From the NCBI RefSeq assembly GCF_015864665.1, contig NZ_JADYWU010000002.1, positions 598,213 through 662,212 of the forward strand: a DNA stretch of 64,000 bases, given 5' to 3'. Under the pieces are notes generated by a model, which had not been told where the DNA came from, made no database searches, and saw only the letters and a list, made by a program, of their open reading frames with translations. This document shows positions 1-8,753 of the stretch, piece by piece. This DNA comes from Salinibacterium sp. SWN167. Lineage in GTDB: Bacteria; Actinomycetota; Actinomycetes; Actinomycetales; Microbacteriaceae. Positions within the stretch are counted from its first letter, which is position 1; the number at the start of each line of letters is the position of its first letter. Made by a program: the position numbers and the translations under genes.

Positions 1-182
1 TCGAAGTCGACATGAACCAGTGCCAGCATTATGGCCAGTGCGTGTTTGAGGCTCCCGACAACTTCAAGCTCAACGATGATGACAAGCTCGAGTATGTGGC
101 TGAAGCGCCCGACTCGGAGCGCGACAACATTGAAGCCGCTGTTGATGTGTGCCCGATGCAGGCCATTCGAATCGTCGAATAG
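1..182 (+). CDS. ferredoxin, C-terminal part (cut by window start)
   Basis: The frame is open from base 3 to the TAG at 180-182 and encodes about 59 residues. It contains CQHYGQC near the start and CPMQAI near the end. In single-cluster [3Fe-4S]/[4Fe-4S] ferredoxins of actinobacteria these are the middle and last cluster cysteines, the final one followed by Pro; a first Cys-containing segment would lie before the window. The charged Asp/Glu-rich middle fits such small electron carriers. The stop codon overlaps the GTG of the next gene, a ferredoxin reductase, so the two are probably translationally coupled and work as an electron-transfer pair, typically for a P450 or similar oxygenase that may lie upstream outside the window. 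Confidence 0.85.
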   Translation, partial: EVDMNQCQHYGQCVFEAPDNFKLNDDDKLEYVAEAPDSERDNIEAAVDVCPMQAIRIVE

Positions 183-1408
183 TGCCTGAGGCTAACCCCG
201 CCGCACCGGTCGTTATTGTCGGTGCGGCGATGGGTGGGCTGCGCGCGGCGGAGTCCCTCCGTCGTTCGGGCTACACCGGTGCTATCCGCGTGGTTGGCGA
301 AGAACTTCACGCTCCCTATAACCGTCCGCCTCTCTCCAAAGAGGTGTTGGCTACTGATGTGACTCACGAGGCTGTCGCGTTTCCGTCGCGCGCTGAAATG
401 GGCGACGTTGAGTGGATGCTCGGAGTGCGCGCCACCGCGGTCGATCTTGATGCTCACACGCTGACGACGGATGACGGCAACGTGCAGGAGTGGCGTGCTC
501 TGGTTATCGCGACGGGTCTTCGCGCTCGCCGCTTGGATTTTGCCCCGATCGCTGGGCGTCACGTTGTTCGTTCGCTGGATGACGCGATGGCTCTGCGTGC
601 GGAACTCACACCGGGTGCCCGAGTCGTCGTTGTCGGCTCGGGTTTCTTGGGTTGCGAACTGAGCGCCACCGCTCGCAAGCTGGGCTGCGCGGTCACGATT
701 GTCACGCCGAGTGCTGAGCCCATGATGCGTCCTTTGGGTGACCTCGTCGCGAAGGAAATGCGTCGCCGTCTCACCGATGAGGGCGTAGAGATTTTCTCCG
801 GTGTGACTGTCGCGGCGATCAACGGCGAGACTTCGGTCGAGTCTGTTGAGCTGAGCGATGGCCGCGTTATTGAGGCCGATGTCGTGATCGAGTCTGTCGG
901 TTCGCACTGCAACATCGAGTGGCTTGAGGGAACGAACCTCGACGTCTCGGATGGGGTGCTCGCCGACAACGCGATGCGCGCTGTCACCACCGATGGAATC
1001 GCTCTTGATGACGTCTATGTGGTGGGCGATATCGCTCGCTTCCCGAACCCCATGTTCGACGACGTCGCGCGTCGCATCGAGCACTGGAACATCCCGACCG
1101 ACACCGGCAAGCGTGCGGGTGCCGTTCTCGCGGCGCACCTTGCCGATGATGGTTCATTCGCCGATGTGGTGGCTAAGCCTTTCGCTCCGATGCCGTCGTT
1201 CTGGTCGAACCAGTTCGAGATCAAGCTGCAGGCCTACGGTCTGTTGGGCTTGGTGTCGGATGACGACATCCGCGTGCTTGAGGGAGACCTCACCGAGCAG
1301 GCTGCCGTGGGCTACTACCGCGACGATCGTCTCGTCGGCGTACTCGGAATCGGCATGAAGGCCGCGCTGCTGCCGTATCGCAAGCAGATCGCGGAGGGCG
1401 GCGCGTAG
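182..1408 (+). CDS. FAD-dependent ferredoxin reductase (rhodocoxin/putidaredoxin reductase type)
   Basis: A 408-residue flavoprotein that would move electrons from NAD(P)H through FAD to the ferredoxin encoded just before it. The FAD-binding Rossmann motif GAAMGG lies at residues 14-19. The NAD(P)-binding motif VVVVGSGFLGCE lies around residue 150. NRPPLSKE near residue 50 and the VVGDIARF segment late in the protein are typical of the family (BenA4/CamA/ThcD-like). Length matches the usual 390-420. I chose the GTG at 182, which overlaps the ferredoxin stop. An ATG at 149 is in frame but lies inside the ferredoxin gene and would add 11 residues without family support. The physiological oxygenase partner is not visible. 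Confidence 0.88.
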   Translation: MPEANPAAPVVIVGAAMGGLRAAESLRRSGYTGAIRVVGEELHAPYNRPPLSKEVLATDVTHEAVAFPSRAEMGDVEWMLGVRATAVDLDAHTLTTDDGNVQEWRALVIATGLRARRLDFAPIAGRHVVRSLDDAMALRAELTPGARVVVVGSGFLGCELSATARKLGCAVTIVTPSAEPMMRPLGDLVAKEMRRRLTDEGVEIFSGVTVAAINGETSVESVELSDGRVIEADVVIESVGSHCNIEWLEGTNLDVSDGVLADNAMRAVTTDGIALDDVYVVGDIARFPNPMFDDVARRIEHWNIPTDTGKRAGAVLAAHLADDGSFADVVAKPFAPMPSFWSNQFEIKLQAYGLLGLVSDDDIRVLEGDLTEQAAVGYYRDDRLVGVLGIGMKAALLPYRKQIAEGGA

Positions 1409-1464
1409 TCGTTTTCATACCATCGCCTCTGGGCGCTGGGGGAGTGGGGTCGTAGGCTGGGGTT

Positions 1465-2277
1465 ATGACTTCCGCTTCGACGATTGCTGTTGCCCAGTTC
1501 GTTCCTGGCCATGATCGCGATGAGAACATCGCGCAGATCACGGAACTCGCTGAGCGTGCCGTCGAGCGCGGTGCGAGCTTTGTGATTTTTCCGGAGTACT
1601 CGTCGTATTTCACCGCCACGATGGGCGAAGACTGGGTCACCGCCGCAGAGCCGCTCGATGGCCCTTTCGTGCAAGCCTTGACGTCGCTCGCCCAGCGGTT
1701 GCGCATTCATGTCGCTGCGGGCATGTTGCAGTCGAGCGATGAAGATAACCGTTTCTGGAACACCCTGGTCGCGATCGCTCCCACCGGCGCCATCGTCGCG
1801 ACCTATAGCAAGCAGCACCTCTACGACGCGTTCGGTCAGCGTGAATCAGACTGGGTCATCCCCGGGTCGATTGCCGCGCCGCAGACGTTCGCTTGGGAGG
1901 GCTTCACCGTTGGTTTGCAGACTTGCTACGACATCCGTTTTCCGGAGGTCTCGCGCCGTTTGGTGGATGCCGGAGCGAACCTCATCGTTGTGCCCGCCGA
2001 GTGGGTGCGCGGACCGCTCAAGGAATACCACTGGCGCACGCTGCTCACGGCGCGGGCCATCGAGAACACGGTCTTTGTCGCCGCTGCCGATCATGCCCCG
2101 CCGATTGGTGTCGGCAACAGCATGGTCGTCGACCCCATGGGCGTCGAGCTTGTGACGATCGGTGAGCGCACGGATGTCGCTGTCGCCCACATCGAACTGG
2201 CTCGCCTCGACGAGGTGCGGGCTATCAACCCCGCGCTGTCGTTGCGCCGCTATGGCGTGCACCCGCTCGAGGGCTAG
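1465..2277 (+). CDS. carbon-nitrogen hydrolase (nitrilase superfamily)
   Basis: A 270-residue cytosolic amidase of the nitrilase superfamily. The catalytic triad is visible: Glu44 in FPEYSSYF, Lys116 in YSKQHLYDAF and Cys154 in QTCYDIRFPE. These motifs and the length best fit the Nit1/Nit2-like and omega-amidase or deaminated-glutathione amidase branches rather than true nitrilases. The substrate cannot be read from sequence. The ATG is preceded by a G-rich stretch (ggctgggg). The 3' end overlaps by four bases the convergent aminotransferase gene; omega-amidases often act on the 2-oxo-acid amides made by transaminases, so a functional link is possible but unproven. Confidence 0.88.
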   Translation: MTSASTIAVAQFVPGHDRDENIAQITELAERAVERGASFVIFPEYSSYFTATMGEDWVTAAEPLDGPFVQALTSLAQRLRIHVAAGMLQSSDEDNRFWNTLVAIAPTGAIVATYSKQHLYDAFGQRESDWVIPGSIAAPQTFAWEGFTVGLQTCYDIRFPEVSRRLVDAGANLIVVPAEWVRGPLKEYHWRTLLTARAIENTVFVAAADHAPPIGVGNSMVVDPMGVELVTIGERTDVAVAHIELARLDEVRAINPALSLRRYGVHPLEG

Positions 2278-3476
2278 TGCCGCAGCTTCATTCCTGAGAG
2301 CTGAGCTGCAGCCCGGTCAAGCACATCCGTTTGCTTGCAGTAAGCGAAGCGGATCAGAGTGTTGTAGTCGCCGTGGTTGGCGGGATGCACGAACGCGGTG
2401 ACGGGGATTCCGACGACTCCGGCGAGTTCAGGCAGCTGGCGGCAGAACTCGGCAGCGTCGGTGACTCCGAGGGGTGCGGCATCCGCAATGATGAAGTAGC
2501 CGGCTTGGGGCGTGCTGACGTCGAAGCCTGCGTTGCGGAGACCAGCGCCGAGAGTGTCGCGTTTGCGGGCGAGGCCGCTGGCGAGCTCGTCGAAGTAGCT
2601 ATCGGGGAGTCCAAGGCCTGCGGCGATGCCGTGCTGCAGCGGAGCACCGTTGACGTAGGTGAGGTATTGCTTCACCGCCATGATCGCTTGCAGGATCGGC
2701 TGGGGTGCGGTGATCCACCCGATTTTCCAGCCGGTGGTGTTGAACGTTTTGCCGCCGCTGGAGATGCTGATGGTGCGGTCGAACGCACCCGGCAGGCTTG
2801 CGACGGGGATGTGTTCGTGACCGAAGGTGATGTGTTCGTACACTTCGTCGGTCACGATGAGTGCGTCGTACTTGTGGGCGAGCTCCACGATCAGTTCGAG
2901 GGTTTCGCGGTCGAGCACAGCACCGGTGGGGTTGTGTGGGCTGTTCAGGATGATGAGGCGAGTGCGTCCGCTGAAGGCGGCGCGGATGTCGTCGTGGTTG
3001 GGCTGAAAGTCGGGGGAGCGCAGCGGCACCGTCACGTGGGTGGCGCGCGCGTAGTTGATCATGGCGCCGTAGGCGTCGTAGAACGGTTCGAGAGTGATGA
3101 CCTCGTCGCCCTCGTTGGTGAGGGCAAGGATCGTGGCGGCTAGCGCCTCGGTGGCGCCCGCTGTCGCAAGAACTTCAGTGTCAGGGTCCAGTTCAATTCC
3201 GTAGAAACGTTCCTGGTGTTCGGCGATCGCGTTGCGCAGCACCGGAAAGCCGTTCCCTGGTGGGTACTGGTTGGCGCCGTCGCTGATTGCTTTGCGGGCG
3301 GCATCCAACACTTCGGCCGGGCCGTCTTCGTCTGGAAAACCTTGACCCAGGTTGATGGCGCCGCTGGTGACGGCGAGGGCCGACATTTCGGCAAAAATTG
3401 TTTGGCTCAACTGCCCGTCGGCGCCGAGCAGCATGGCGCCATTGGCGGCGCGTTCCCAAGATCCGGTGACTGTCAT
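2274..3476 (-). CDS. class I/II PLP-dependent aminotransferase
   Basis: A 400-residue fold-type I aminotransferase. The PLP Schiff-base lysine is Lys243 in SSGGKTFNTTGWK. NLGQGFPDEDGP near residue 45, NSPHNPTGAVL in the middle and the DEVYEH segment (cofactor Asp/Tyr) are all present. The pattern is closest to the DapC/YbdL/kynurenine-aminotransferase group, so N-succinyldiaminopimelate, methionine or glutamine transamination are candidates. The ATG at 3474-3476 gives a normal family length; a second Met about 15 residues in is possible. It is convergent with and slightly overlaps the carbon-nitrogen hydrolase. Confidence 0.9.
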   Translation of the reverse strand: MTVTGSWERAANGAMLLGADGQLSQTIFAEMSALAVTSGAINLGQGFPDEDGPAEVLDAARKAISDGANQYPPGNGFPVLRNAIAEHQERFYGIELDPDTEVLATAGATEALAATILALTNEGDEVITLEPFYDAYGAMINYARATHVTVPLRSPDFQPNHDDIRAAFSGRTRLIILNSPHNPTGAVLDRETLELIVELAHKYDALIVTDEVYEHITFGHEHIPVASLPGAFDRTISISSGGKTFNTTGWKIGWITAPQPILQAIMAVKQYLTYVNGAPLQHGIAAGLGLPDSYFDELASGLARKRDTLGAGLRNAGFDVSTPQAGYFIIADAAPLGVTDAAEFCRQLPELAGVVGIPVTAFVHPANHGDYNTLIRFAYCKQTDVLDRAAAQLSGMKLRH

Positions 3477-3570
3477 TGTTCCGCAAGCCTAACCACTTGC
3501 GGGGGCTGTTTCTGCTTTTGGCTGTGGAAAGTCGAGTGCCCCGATCGTGGCGGATGCCTAGCGTCGATAT

Positions 3571-4119
3571 ATGCGGCTACCGAACCTCGTACGTGCGTCG
3601 GTTGGCGTGCTCCTCTTAGTACTGCTGAGTGGATGCACGCCCTCCGATGCCATCACCTCGCCCGACCCCACCGCGACCTTCGTTGCCCCCTACGCGACCG
3701 ACGAGGAGGCGCTCGCCGCGGCCGAAGCTGCCTATGCGGATTACGTGAGTGTCATCAACACGCATCTCAACGACAGCATTGTCGATGAAGATCTCCTGGC
3801 CACGGTAGCGACCGGGGCCGAACTCGCGAGTCTGATTGAGTCGCATACTCGACTTGCGGATGCAGGAACACGAAGCGTAGGGGAAGTGACGTTCGACCAG
3901 ACCAAACTCCAGCGCTACTCAACTGATGGATCGCTTCGCGAGATCCTTGTTGTGTACGTGTGCGAAGACTTGTCAGATGTTTATCTGGTGAATGAGGACG
4001 GTTCGCGCGTGACCGACGAAGCGTTTTCAACTGAACTTGCGCAGGTCACTTTCGACTACTCCGTCGCTTTGGGAGCGCTGCTCGTCTCGGATCGAGACCC
4101 GTGGGGCGATAGTTGCTGA
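3571..4119 (+). CDS. putative secreted lipoprotein
   Basis: A 182-residue protein with a short Arg-containing N-terminus, a Leu/Val-rich hydrophobic core and the lipobox LLSGC, giving a lipidated Cys22. The mature part starts with a Thr/Pro/Asp-rich linker (TPSDAITSPDP) and then a helical Ala/Glu-rich segment. I do not recognise a catalytic domain; the size and layout resemble small actinobacterial lipoproteins with an NTF2-like fold. The end overlaps the start of the next gene by seven bases, so both are probably made together and act at the outer face of the membrane. Confidence 0.65.
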   Translation: MRLPNLVRASVGVLLLVLLSGCTPSDAITSPDPTATFVAPYATDEEALAAAEAAYADYVSVINTHLNDSIVDEDLLATVATGAELASLIESHTRLADAGTRSVGEVTFDQTKLQRYSTDGSLREILVVYVCEDLSDVYLVNEDGSRVTDEAFSTELAQVTFDYSVALGALLVSDRDPWGDSC

Positions 4120-4928
4120 CCAAATTTGCGTTGCTTCCAGCAGCGTTCCTGCTCGTTGCTGGTGCACTGGCTGGCCCATGGCAAACGTCCGCCCCCGATT
4201 GCACGCTTGCTGGAAAGCTCTCGGGTGGCTGTCCACAGGCAGAAGTCGGTGAGAGCACGGTCGAGCTCGGGGCAACGCGAGAGGAACCTGCTTCGGGAGG
4301 CTCCGAGGGCGGAACGGGTGACGCCGAGGGGACGTATTACGAGGGCGCAGTCGAACCCATCGTGAACCTTCGCTGCGGCGAAGGGGTGCCGCTAGGTTGC
4401 AAAGTCATCGGCAATCCTCCGCCGAAAGCCACGGATGCCACCGGGCCGCTCAGCATCACCGACATCGCTGCTTTTCGCCCACAACCACCCACCGCAGGCA
4501 TGCAACCCAACCAGTGGATGATCGTCGGCCTCGACACCAACTTCTACGCCAACACATCCGCCCACACTGTTGACGGCACTCTCTTTGGCGACACCGCGCA
4601 AGTGCGCTTCACCCCCATCGCCTACGGCTGGGACTACGGCGACGGCACCACCGCCAGCCTCGGCACTCCCGGCAAGACGTGGGCCAAAAACAAGATCGCA
4701 GAATTCGATCCAACCCCCACCAGTCATGTGTTCGAAGAATCAGGCAACTACACGATCACGCTCGCCGTCACCTACGCGGCCGAATACCGCGTTGCTGGCA
4801 GCAGCTGGCAAAACGTCGTCGGCACCCTCACCATCGTCGCACCGCCCCTGACGGCAACTGCGGGGCACGCCACCACAGTCCTCGTCGACCAAGATTGCAT
4901 CGCCAATCCCACTGGCATCGGCTGCTAA
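4113..4928 (+). CDS. secreted PKD-domain protein
   Basis: A 271-residue protein with an N-terminal hydrophobic signal segment (FALLPAAFLLVAGALAG), then a low-complexity Gly/Glu-rich linker, then a PKD-like Ig fold. In that fold YGWDYGDGTTA, a spacer and FEESGNYTITLAVTY are the diagnostic W-D-x-G-D-G and H-x-Y-x-x-x-G-x-Y-like positions. PKD domains usually mediate protein or carbohydrate contacts on extracellular proteins. The most likely start is the TTG at 4113, which overlaps the TGA of the upstream lipoprotein gene; no ATG occurs before the signal core. Similar lipoprotein/PKD gene pairs occur in Microbacteriaceae, but I cannot assign a function. Confidence 0.7.
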   Translation: MLTKFALLPAAFLLVAGALAGPWQTSAPDCTLAGKLSGGCPQAEVGESTVELGATREEPASGGSEGGTGDAEGTYYEGAVEPIVNLRCGEGVPLGCKVIGNPPPKATDATGPLSITDIAAFRPQPPTAGMQPNQWMIVGLDTNFYANTSAHTVDGTLFGDTAQVRFTPIAYGWDYGDGTTASLGTPGKTWAKNKIAEFDPTPTSHVFEESGNYTITLAVTYAAEYRVAGSSWQNVVGTLTIVAPPLTATAGHATTVLVDQDCIANPTGIGC

Positions 4929-5091
4929 CCCTCTCGAGCACCAACCCAACGCAGAACAAAAACGCCACGAAACCGGCCTACCAACTCGGCGGCTAGGCCA
5001 ACTCATTTCAACCGCGCAGCCCACCCACAGCAGACCTAAATAGAATGCACAGGTTAGCGATGGAAGCTTGCATCGCTGAAAGGAGCACACC

Positions 5092-6771
5092 ATGACTCAG
5101 GTCCCCGAAGAACCCACCCCCGATGTAACACCCGAAGATGTAACACCCGAACAAAACAGCACCCCAGCCAGCACCCCCGAGACAGCACCTCAGGGTGAAG
5201 CGTCTCCCGTCGCAGCTAACACTGCGGAAACGGCCGCAGCAGCGAACACCGCGGAAACTCCCGCCGGCGTCGACAGCACGCCCGCCCAGACTTCCTCCGC
5301 CGAAGCCGCACCCAGTGCCGCCCCGGTGGAAACCCCGCCCGTTGCAGGCACCGCGATCGCCGCAAACGCTGCGGCTCCAAGCGCACCTGCTGAGCCCGCC
5401 ACATCATCGGCGCCCACAGTGCCCACCATGCAGGCGGATGCAGCCGCAGCCGCAGCCGCAGCCCCAGCCGCAGCGGTAGCGGCAGACGCCCACTCCGGCG
5501 CAAGCTTCGGCCCCGCAGCAGTTCCAGCGGCAGCAGCCGCGGAATCCGCCGCACCCAAAAAGAAGCCCCGCATGACTCTCGGCCTCGTCGCCGGATTCGC
5601 CATCGTCGCGCTCCTCGGCGGTGCATCCGGTGCAGGCGTCACGCTGTGGGCTTTGGGAAATCAAGCCACGTCAGCCGTCAGCGGCACCGCGAGCCCCGCA
5701 TCCATCACCGTCAACGACCCCGGTAATGCAACGCTCGTCACCTCGGTGGTTGCCAAGTCAGCGCCGGCGATCGTCACGATCAACGTAACCGGCCAGAACG
5801 CTGGCGGAAGCGGATCCGGCGTGATCATCAGCGAAGACGGCAACGTCATCACCAACGCTCACGTTGTGACCCTTGACGGCGAAGTTGCTGACCCCACCGT
5901 AACGGTCACCACAAGCGACGGACGCCTCCTTTCGGCAACGGTCGTCGGCTTCGACGCCATCTCTGACATCGCGGTTATTCACATCGATGATGTCAGCGAC
6001 ATGCCTTTCATCACGATCGCCGACTCGAGTGAACTCAACGTTGGCGACAGCACCGTAGCGATCGGTGCACCGCTCGGACTCTCCGGCACCGTCACCAGCG
6101 GAATCGTGAGCGCGCTCAACCGCAGCATCACGATTGCCTCCTCGGCGCTGCCCGAAGACCCTGAAACGAGCCCTGAAGCCCCCGGCGACAGCGGCGACCA
6201 AGACCTCTGGAACTTCGACCTCTACGGCGAAAACGGTCAAGGCAACGGCCAAAGCTCTGCCACTCAAGCCAGCGTTGCTCTCGCCGTCATCCAAACTGAC
6301 GCCGCTATCAACCCCGGCAACTCCGGTGGTGCACTGTTGAACTCCGATGGAGAACTCATCGGCATCAACGTGGCCATCGCATCCTCCGGCGGTAACGAAG
6401 GCAGCATCGGTGTTGGCTTCGCGATCCCGTCCAACACGGCTAGCCGCGTCGCTAACGAGATCCTCGAAACCGGAACGGCAACGCACGGCCTCCTCGGAGC
6501 ATCCGTCGCTGACGTCACCGACGACCCCGCCCAGAGCGACGCTGAAGTAGTCGGCGCGAGCATCGTCGGCATCTCTGACGGTGGAGCAGCAGCGGATGCC
6601 GGACTCCAGGTCGGCGACATCGTCACCGGCTTCGACGGACTGCCCATCACCAATAAGACCGACCTCACCGCCCAGGTGCGAGCATACGCGGCCGGTGAAA
6701 GCGTTCCCTTGACCTACGTCCGTGACGGTAAGGGATACTCCGTCGACGTCACTCTCGGTGCTCTCCAGTAA
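5092..6771 (+). CDS. HtrA/DegP-like trypsin-type serine protease with PDZ domain
   Basis: A 559-residue membrane-anchored protease. Residues 1-155 form a Pro/Ala/Thr-rich cytoplasmic region with a tandem PEDVT repeat (15-bp DNA repeat at 5122-5151). One transmembrane helix lies at about 163-187. The trypsin-like domain follows, with His257 (TNAHVV), Asp292 (SDIAVI) and Ser411 (NPGNSGGALL), all intact. A PDZ domain covers about 465-555 (DAGLQVGDIVTGFDG). HtrA proteases degrade or refold damaged exported proteins and take part in envelope-stress responses. The start is secure: AAAGGAG lies six bases before the ATG. A strong hairpin follows the stop. Confidence 0.95.
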   Translation: MTQVPEEPTPDVTPEDVTPEQNSTPASTPETAPQGEASPVAANTAETAAAANTAETPAGVDSTPAQTSSAEAAPSAAPVETPPVAGTAIAANAAAPSAPAEPATSSAPTVPTMQADAAAAAAAAPAAAVAADAHSGASFGPAAVPAAAAAESAAPKKKPRMTLGLVAGFAIVALLGGASGAGVTLWALGNQATSAVSGTASPASITVNDPGNATLVTSVVAKSAPAIVTINVTGQNAGGSGSGVIISEDGNVITNAHVVTLDGEVADPTVTVTTSDGRLLSATVVGFDAISDIAVIHIDDVSDMPFITIADSSELNVGDSTVAIGAPLGLSGTVTSGIVSALNRSITIASSALPEDPETSPEAPGDSGDQDLWNFDLYGENGQGNGQSSATQASVALAVIQTDAAINPGNSGGALLNSDGELIGINVAIASSGGNEGSIGVGFAIPSNTASRVANEILETGTATHGLLGASVADVTDDPAQSDAEVVGASIVGISDGGAAADAGLQVGDIVTGFDGLPITNKTDLTAQVRAYAAGESVPLTYVRDGKGYSVDVTLGALQ

Positions 6772-6783
6772 CACCGAACAACC

Positions 6784-6831
6784 ACGTATGCGGCGTGCAC
6801 AGGCTTTCAAGCCTGCGTGCGCCGCATACGT
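6784..6831 (+). terminator. hairpin terminator after the HtrA gene
   Basis: A long inverted repeat: ACGTATGCGGCG at 6784-6795 pairs perfectly with CGCCGCATACGT at 6820-6831, and an inner stem CAGGCTT/AAGCCTG closes on a small loop. It starts 12 bases after the stop. No U-run follows, which is common for actinobacterial terminators. Confidence 0.75.
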
Positions 6832-6901
6832 GTATAACCACCGCAATTCGCGCCCTTCGCGATAAGCTCTATCGACAACTCGGCCCGACGTATTGGAACC
6901 C

Positions 6902-7930
6902 ATGGCAAAGAAGGCTCAAGCCCTCACTGGTGTGTCGTACGTGATGCCCGTGCTCAACGAAGTTGAACATATCGAGGCTGCCGTCGACAGCCTCACCGCG
7001 CAAGATTACGAGGGACCCTTCGAGATCGTGCTCGCGCTTGGGCCGAGCGTGGACGGTACCAATGCTGTCATCGACGAAATGGCGCGGGTTGATCCGCGCA
7101 TCCGTCACATCACCAACGAACTTGGTTCTACTCCGGGCGGGCTCAACGCCGCCATCCGCGCCTCGACCTATCCGATTGTGGTTCGGGTCGATGCGCACTC
7201 TGTGTTGCCCACCAACTACACCCGGGTCGCGGTCGATACCCTTGAGCGCACCGGTGCCGACAACGTTGGCGGCATCATGAAAGCTCAAGGCCGCACGCCT
7301 TTCGAACGGGCCGTCGCTCACGCCTACGGTTCACCTGAAGGCCTCGGCGGCACCCAACACCACACGGGCGGCAAAGAAGGCCCCGCGGATACCGCCTACC
7401 TTGGCGTTTTCCAGCGTGAACGCCTCGTCGAGGTCGGCCTCTTCGATGAAGACATCAAGCGTGGCCAGGACTGGGAGCTGAACCGTCGTCTGCGCGCGAC
7501 TGGCGGAACAGTCTGGTTCACTCCTGAACTCGAAGTTGTCTACCGGCCGCGGTCGAACCTGCGCACGCTCATCCGTCAGTTCGTGGCCACCGGTATCTGG
7601 CGCGGTGAGCTCGCTCGCCGTTTCGGCACGGCAAACTCGCTGCGATACTTCGTGCCACCGTTGGCGGTGCTCGGCACCGTCGTCGGCCTTATCCTCGGAA
7701 TCGTTGCGAGCATTACGGGCACCGGTTGGTTGGCCGTCGCGTACGCTGCGCCAGCCGTCTATGTGCTGTTCGTTATCGCCGCAGCTGCTGTTGCTGGGGC
7801 GAAAGACGGGTTAAGATCAGGTCTTTGGTATCTGATCGTGCTTCCCTGTATCCACTTTGGCTGGGGCAGCGGCTTCATTCTCGGATTCCTGAAACTCACC
7901 AAGAACATCACTGCGCATACGGGAAGGTAA
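6902..7930 (+). CDS. GT2 family glycosyltransferase, membrane-associated
   Basis: A 342-residue family-2 glycosyltransferase. The N-terminal GT-A half has SYVMPVLNEVEHIEAA at the nucleotide-binding end, PGGLNAAI and VVRVDAHS (the DxD-equivalent). A later GQDWELNRRLRATG segment is the ED/QxxRW-like acceptor region. The C-terminal 100 residues contain two or three hydrophobic helices, so it likely works at the inner membrane face on a lipid-linked acceptor. ExoA-like succinoglycan glucosyltransferases share this layout. I prefer the ATG at 6902 over an in-frame TTG three codons earlier. It begins a three-gene run (spacing 4 bp, then a 4-bp overlap) with a CDP-alcohol phosphatidyltransferase and another GT2. 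Confidence 0.85.
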   Translation: MAKKAQALTGVSYVMPVLNEVEHIEAAVDSLTAQDYEGPFEIVLALGPSVDGTNAVIDEMARVDPRIRHITNELGSTPGGLNAAIRASTYPIVVRVDAHSVLPTNYTRVAVDTLERTGADNVGGIMKAQGRTPFERAVAHAYGSPEGLGGTQHHTGGKEGPADTAYLGVFQRERLVEVGLFDEDIKRGQDWELNRRLRATGGTVWFTPELEVVYRPRSNLRTLIRQFVATGIWRGELARRFGTANSLRYFVPPLAVLGTVVGLILGIVASITGTGWLAVAYAAPAVYVLFVIAAAAVAGAKDGLRSGLWYLIVLPCIHFGWGSGFILGFLKLTKNITAHTGR

Positions 7931-7934
7931 GACC

Positions 7935-8753
7935 GTGTCTCCTCACACATCACCGCAGCCCGCTACGCGCCCCGAAAGCATCGCCCAATTGCGCGAAGTG
8001 ACGCAACCCCCAGAGGTGCGCCTGCGAGCAAACGCGGAACACTGGACTGCATCGCTCTACCTGCGCGATATTTCCCCGTACCTCACGTGGATGCTCCTCA
8101 AAACGTCTATCAGCGCCAACGGCGTCACCGGGCTCATGATCCTCACCGGTTGGCTCACGGCCGCCGCGTTGCTCATCCCCGGCATGACGGGTGCTGCTCT
8201 CGCCCTCATCCTGGGGCAACTACAGATGCTCGTTGACTGCAGCGATGGTGAAGTTGCTCGCTGGCGCAATACACGTTCGCCAGCAGGGGTGTTCCTCGAC
8301 AAGGTTGGGCACTACAGCACAGAAGCGCTCATTCCGATTGCCTTGGGCCTTCGCGCCGCCGGCTGGCCCCTCGATTTTCCGGCCGATTTCGCGTGGACCA
8401 CTGCCGGTTTCGCCCTTGCCCTCATCATTGTGCTCAACAAGGCGCTCAACGACATGGTGCACGTTGCCCGAGCCAATGCCGGCCTCGACAAGCTCAGCGA
8501 CCGCAAGGGTGAGGCGGTGCCGAGCCATAGCGTCGTGGCGAAACTTCGTCGCCTTGCTCGCTTCGTTCCGTTCCACCGCTTGTACCACTCGGTTGAGCTC
8601 ACAATGATCGCGTTCGCAACGGCCATCATTGCGCTCTTCGTACCTGCATTGGCCGCAGAGCGCACCGTGCTGCTCATTCTGCTGCCGCTCGCACTTCTCG
8701 CGCTCGGCGGTCATTTTGTGGCCATCATGGCGTCCAAACGCGTTCGCTCATGA
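7935..8753 (+). CDS. CDP-alcohol phosphatidyltransferase family protein with altered motif
   Basis: A 272-residue integral membrane protein with five or six predicted helices and the family signature DCSDGEVAR, i.e. Asp101, Asp104, Gly105, Ala108 and Arg109. This continues to Gly118 and Asp122. The fourth conserved position, normally the catalytic Asp, reads His126 (LDKVGHY). Classical members transfer a phospho-alcohol from a CDP-alcohol, with four Asp binding two metals and activating the acceptor. The context, between two glycosyltransferases, suggests a role in making a phosphodiester-linked glycopolymer or glycolipid rather than a major phospholipid. The start is GTG at 7935, four bases after the previous stop. 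The His substitution may define a subfamily or reduce classic activity. Confidence 0.85.
   Translation: MSPHTSPQPATRPESIAQLREVTQPPEVRLRANAEHWTASLYLRDISPYLTWMLLKTSISANGVTGLMILTGWLTAAALLIPGMTGAALALILGQLQMLVDCSDGEVARWRNTRSPAGVFLDKVGHYSTEALIPIALGLRAAGWPLDFPADFAWTTAGFALALIIVLNKALNDMVHVARANAGLDKLSDRKGEAVPSHSVVAKLRRLARFVPFHRLYHSVELTMIAFATAIIALFVPALAAERTVLLILLPLALLALGGHFVAIMASKRVRS

Noticed and set aside
5190-5642. Long Ala-rich frame antisense to the HtrA N-terminus
   Set aside because: It mirrors the Ala/Pro-rich codons of the protease linker and has no start site or domain.
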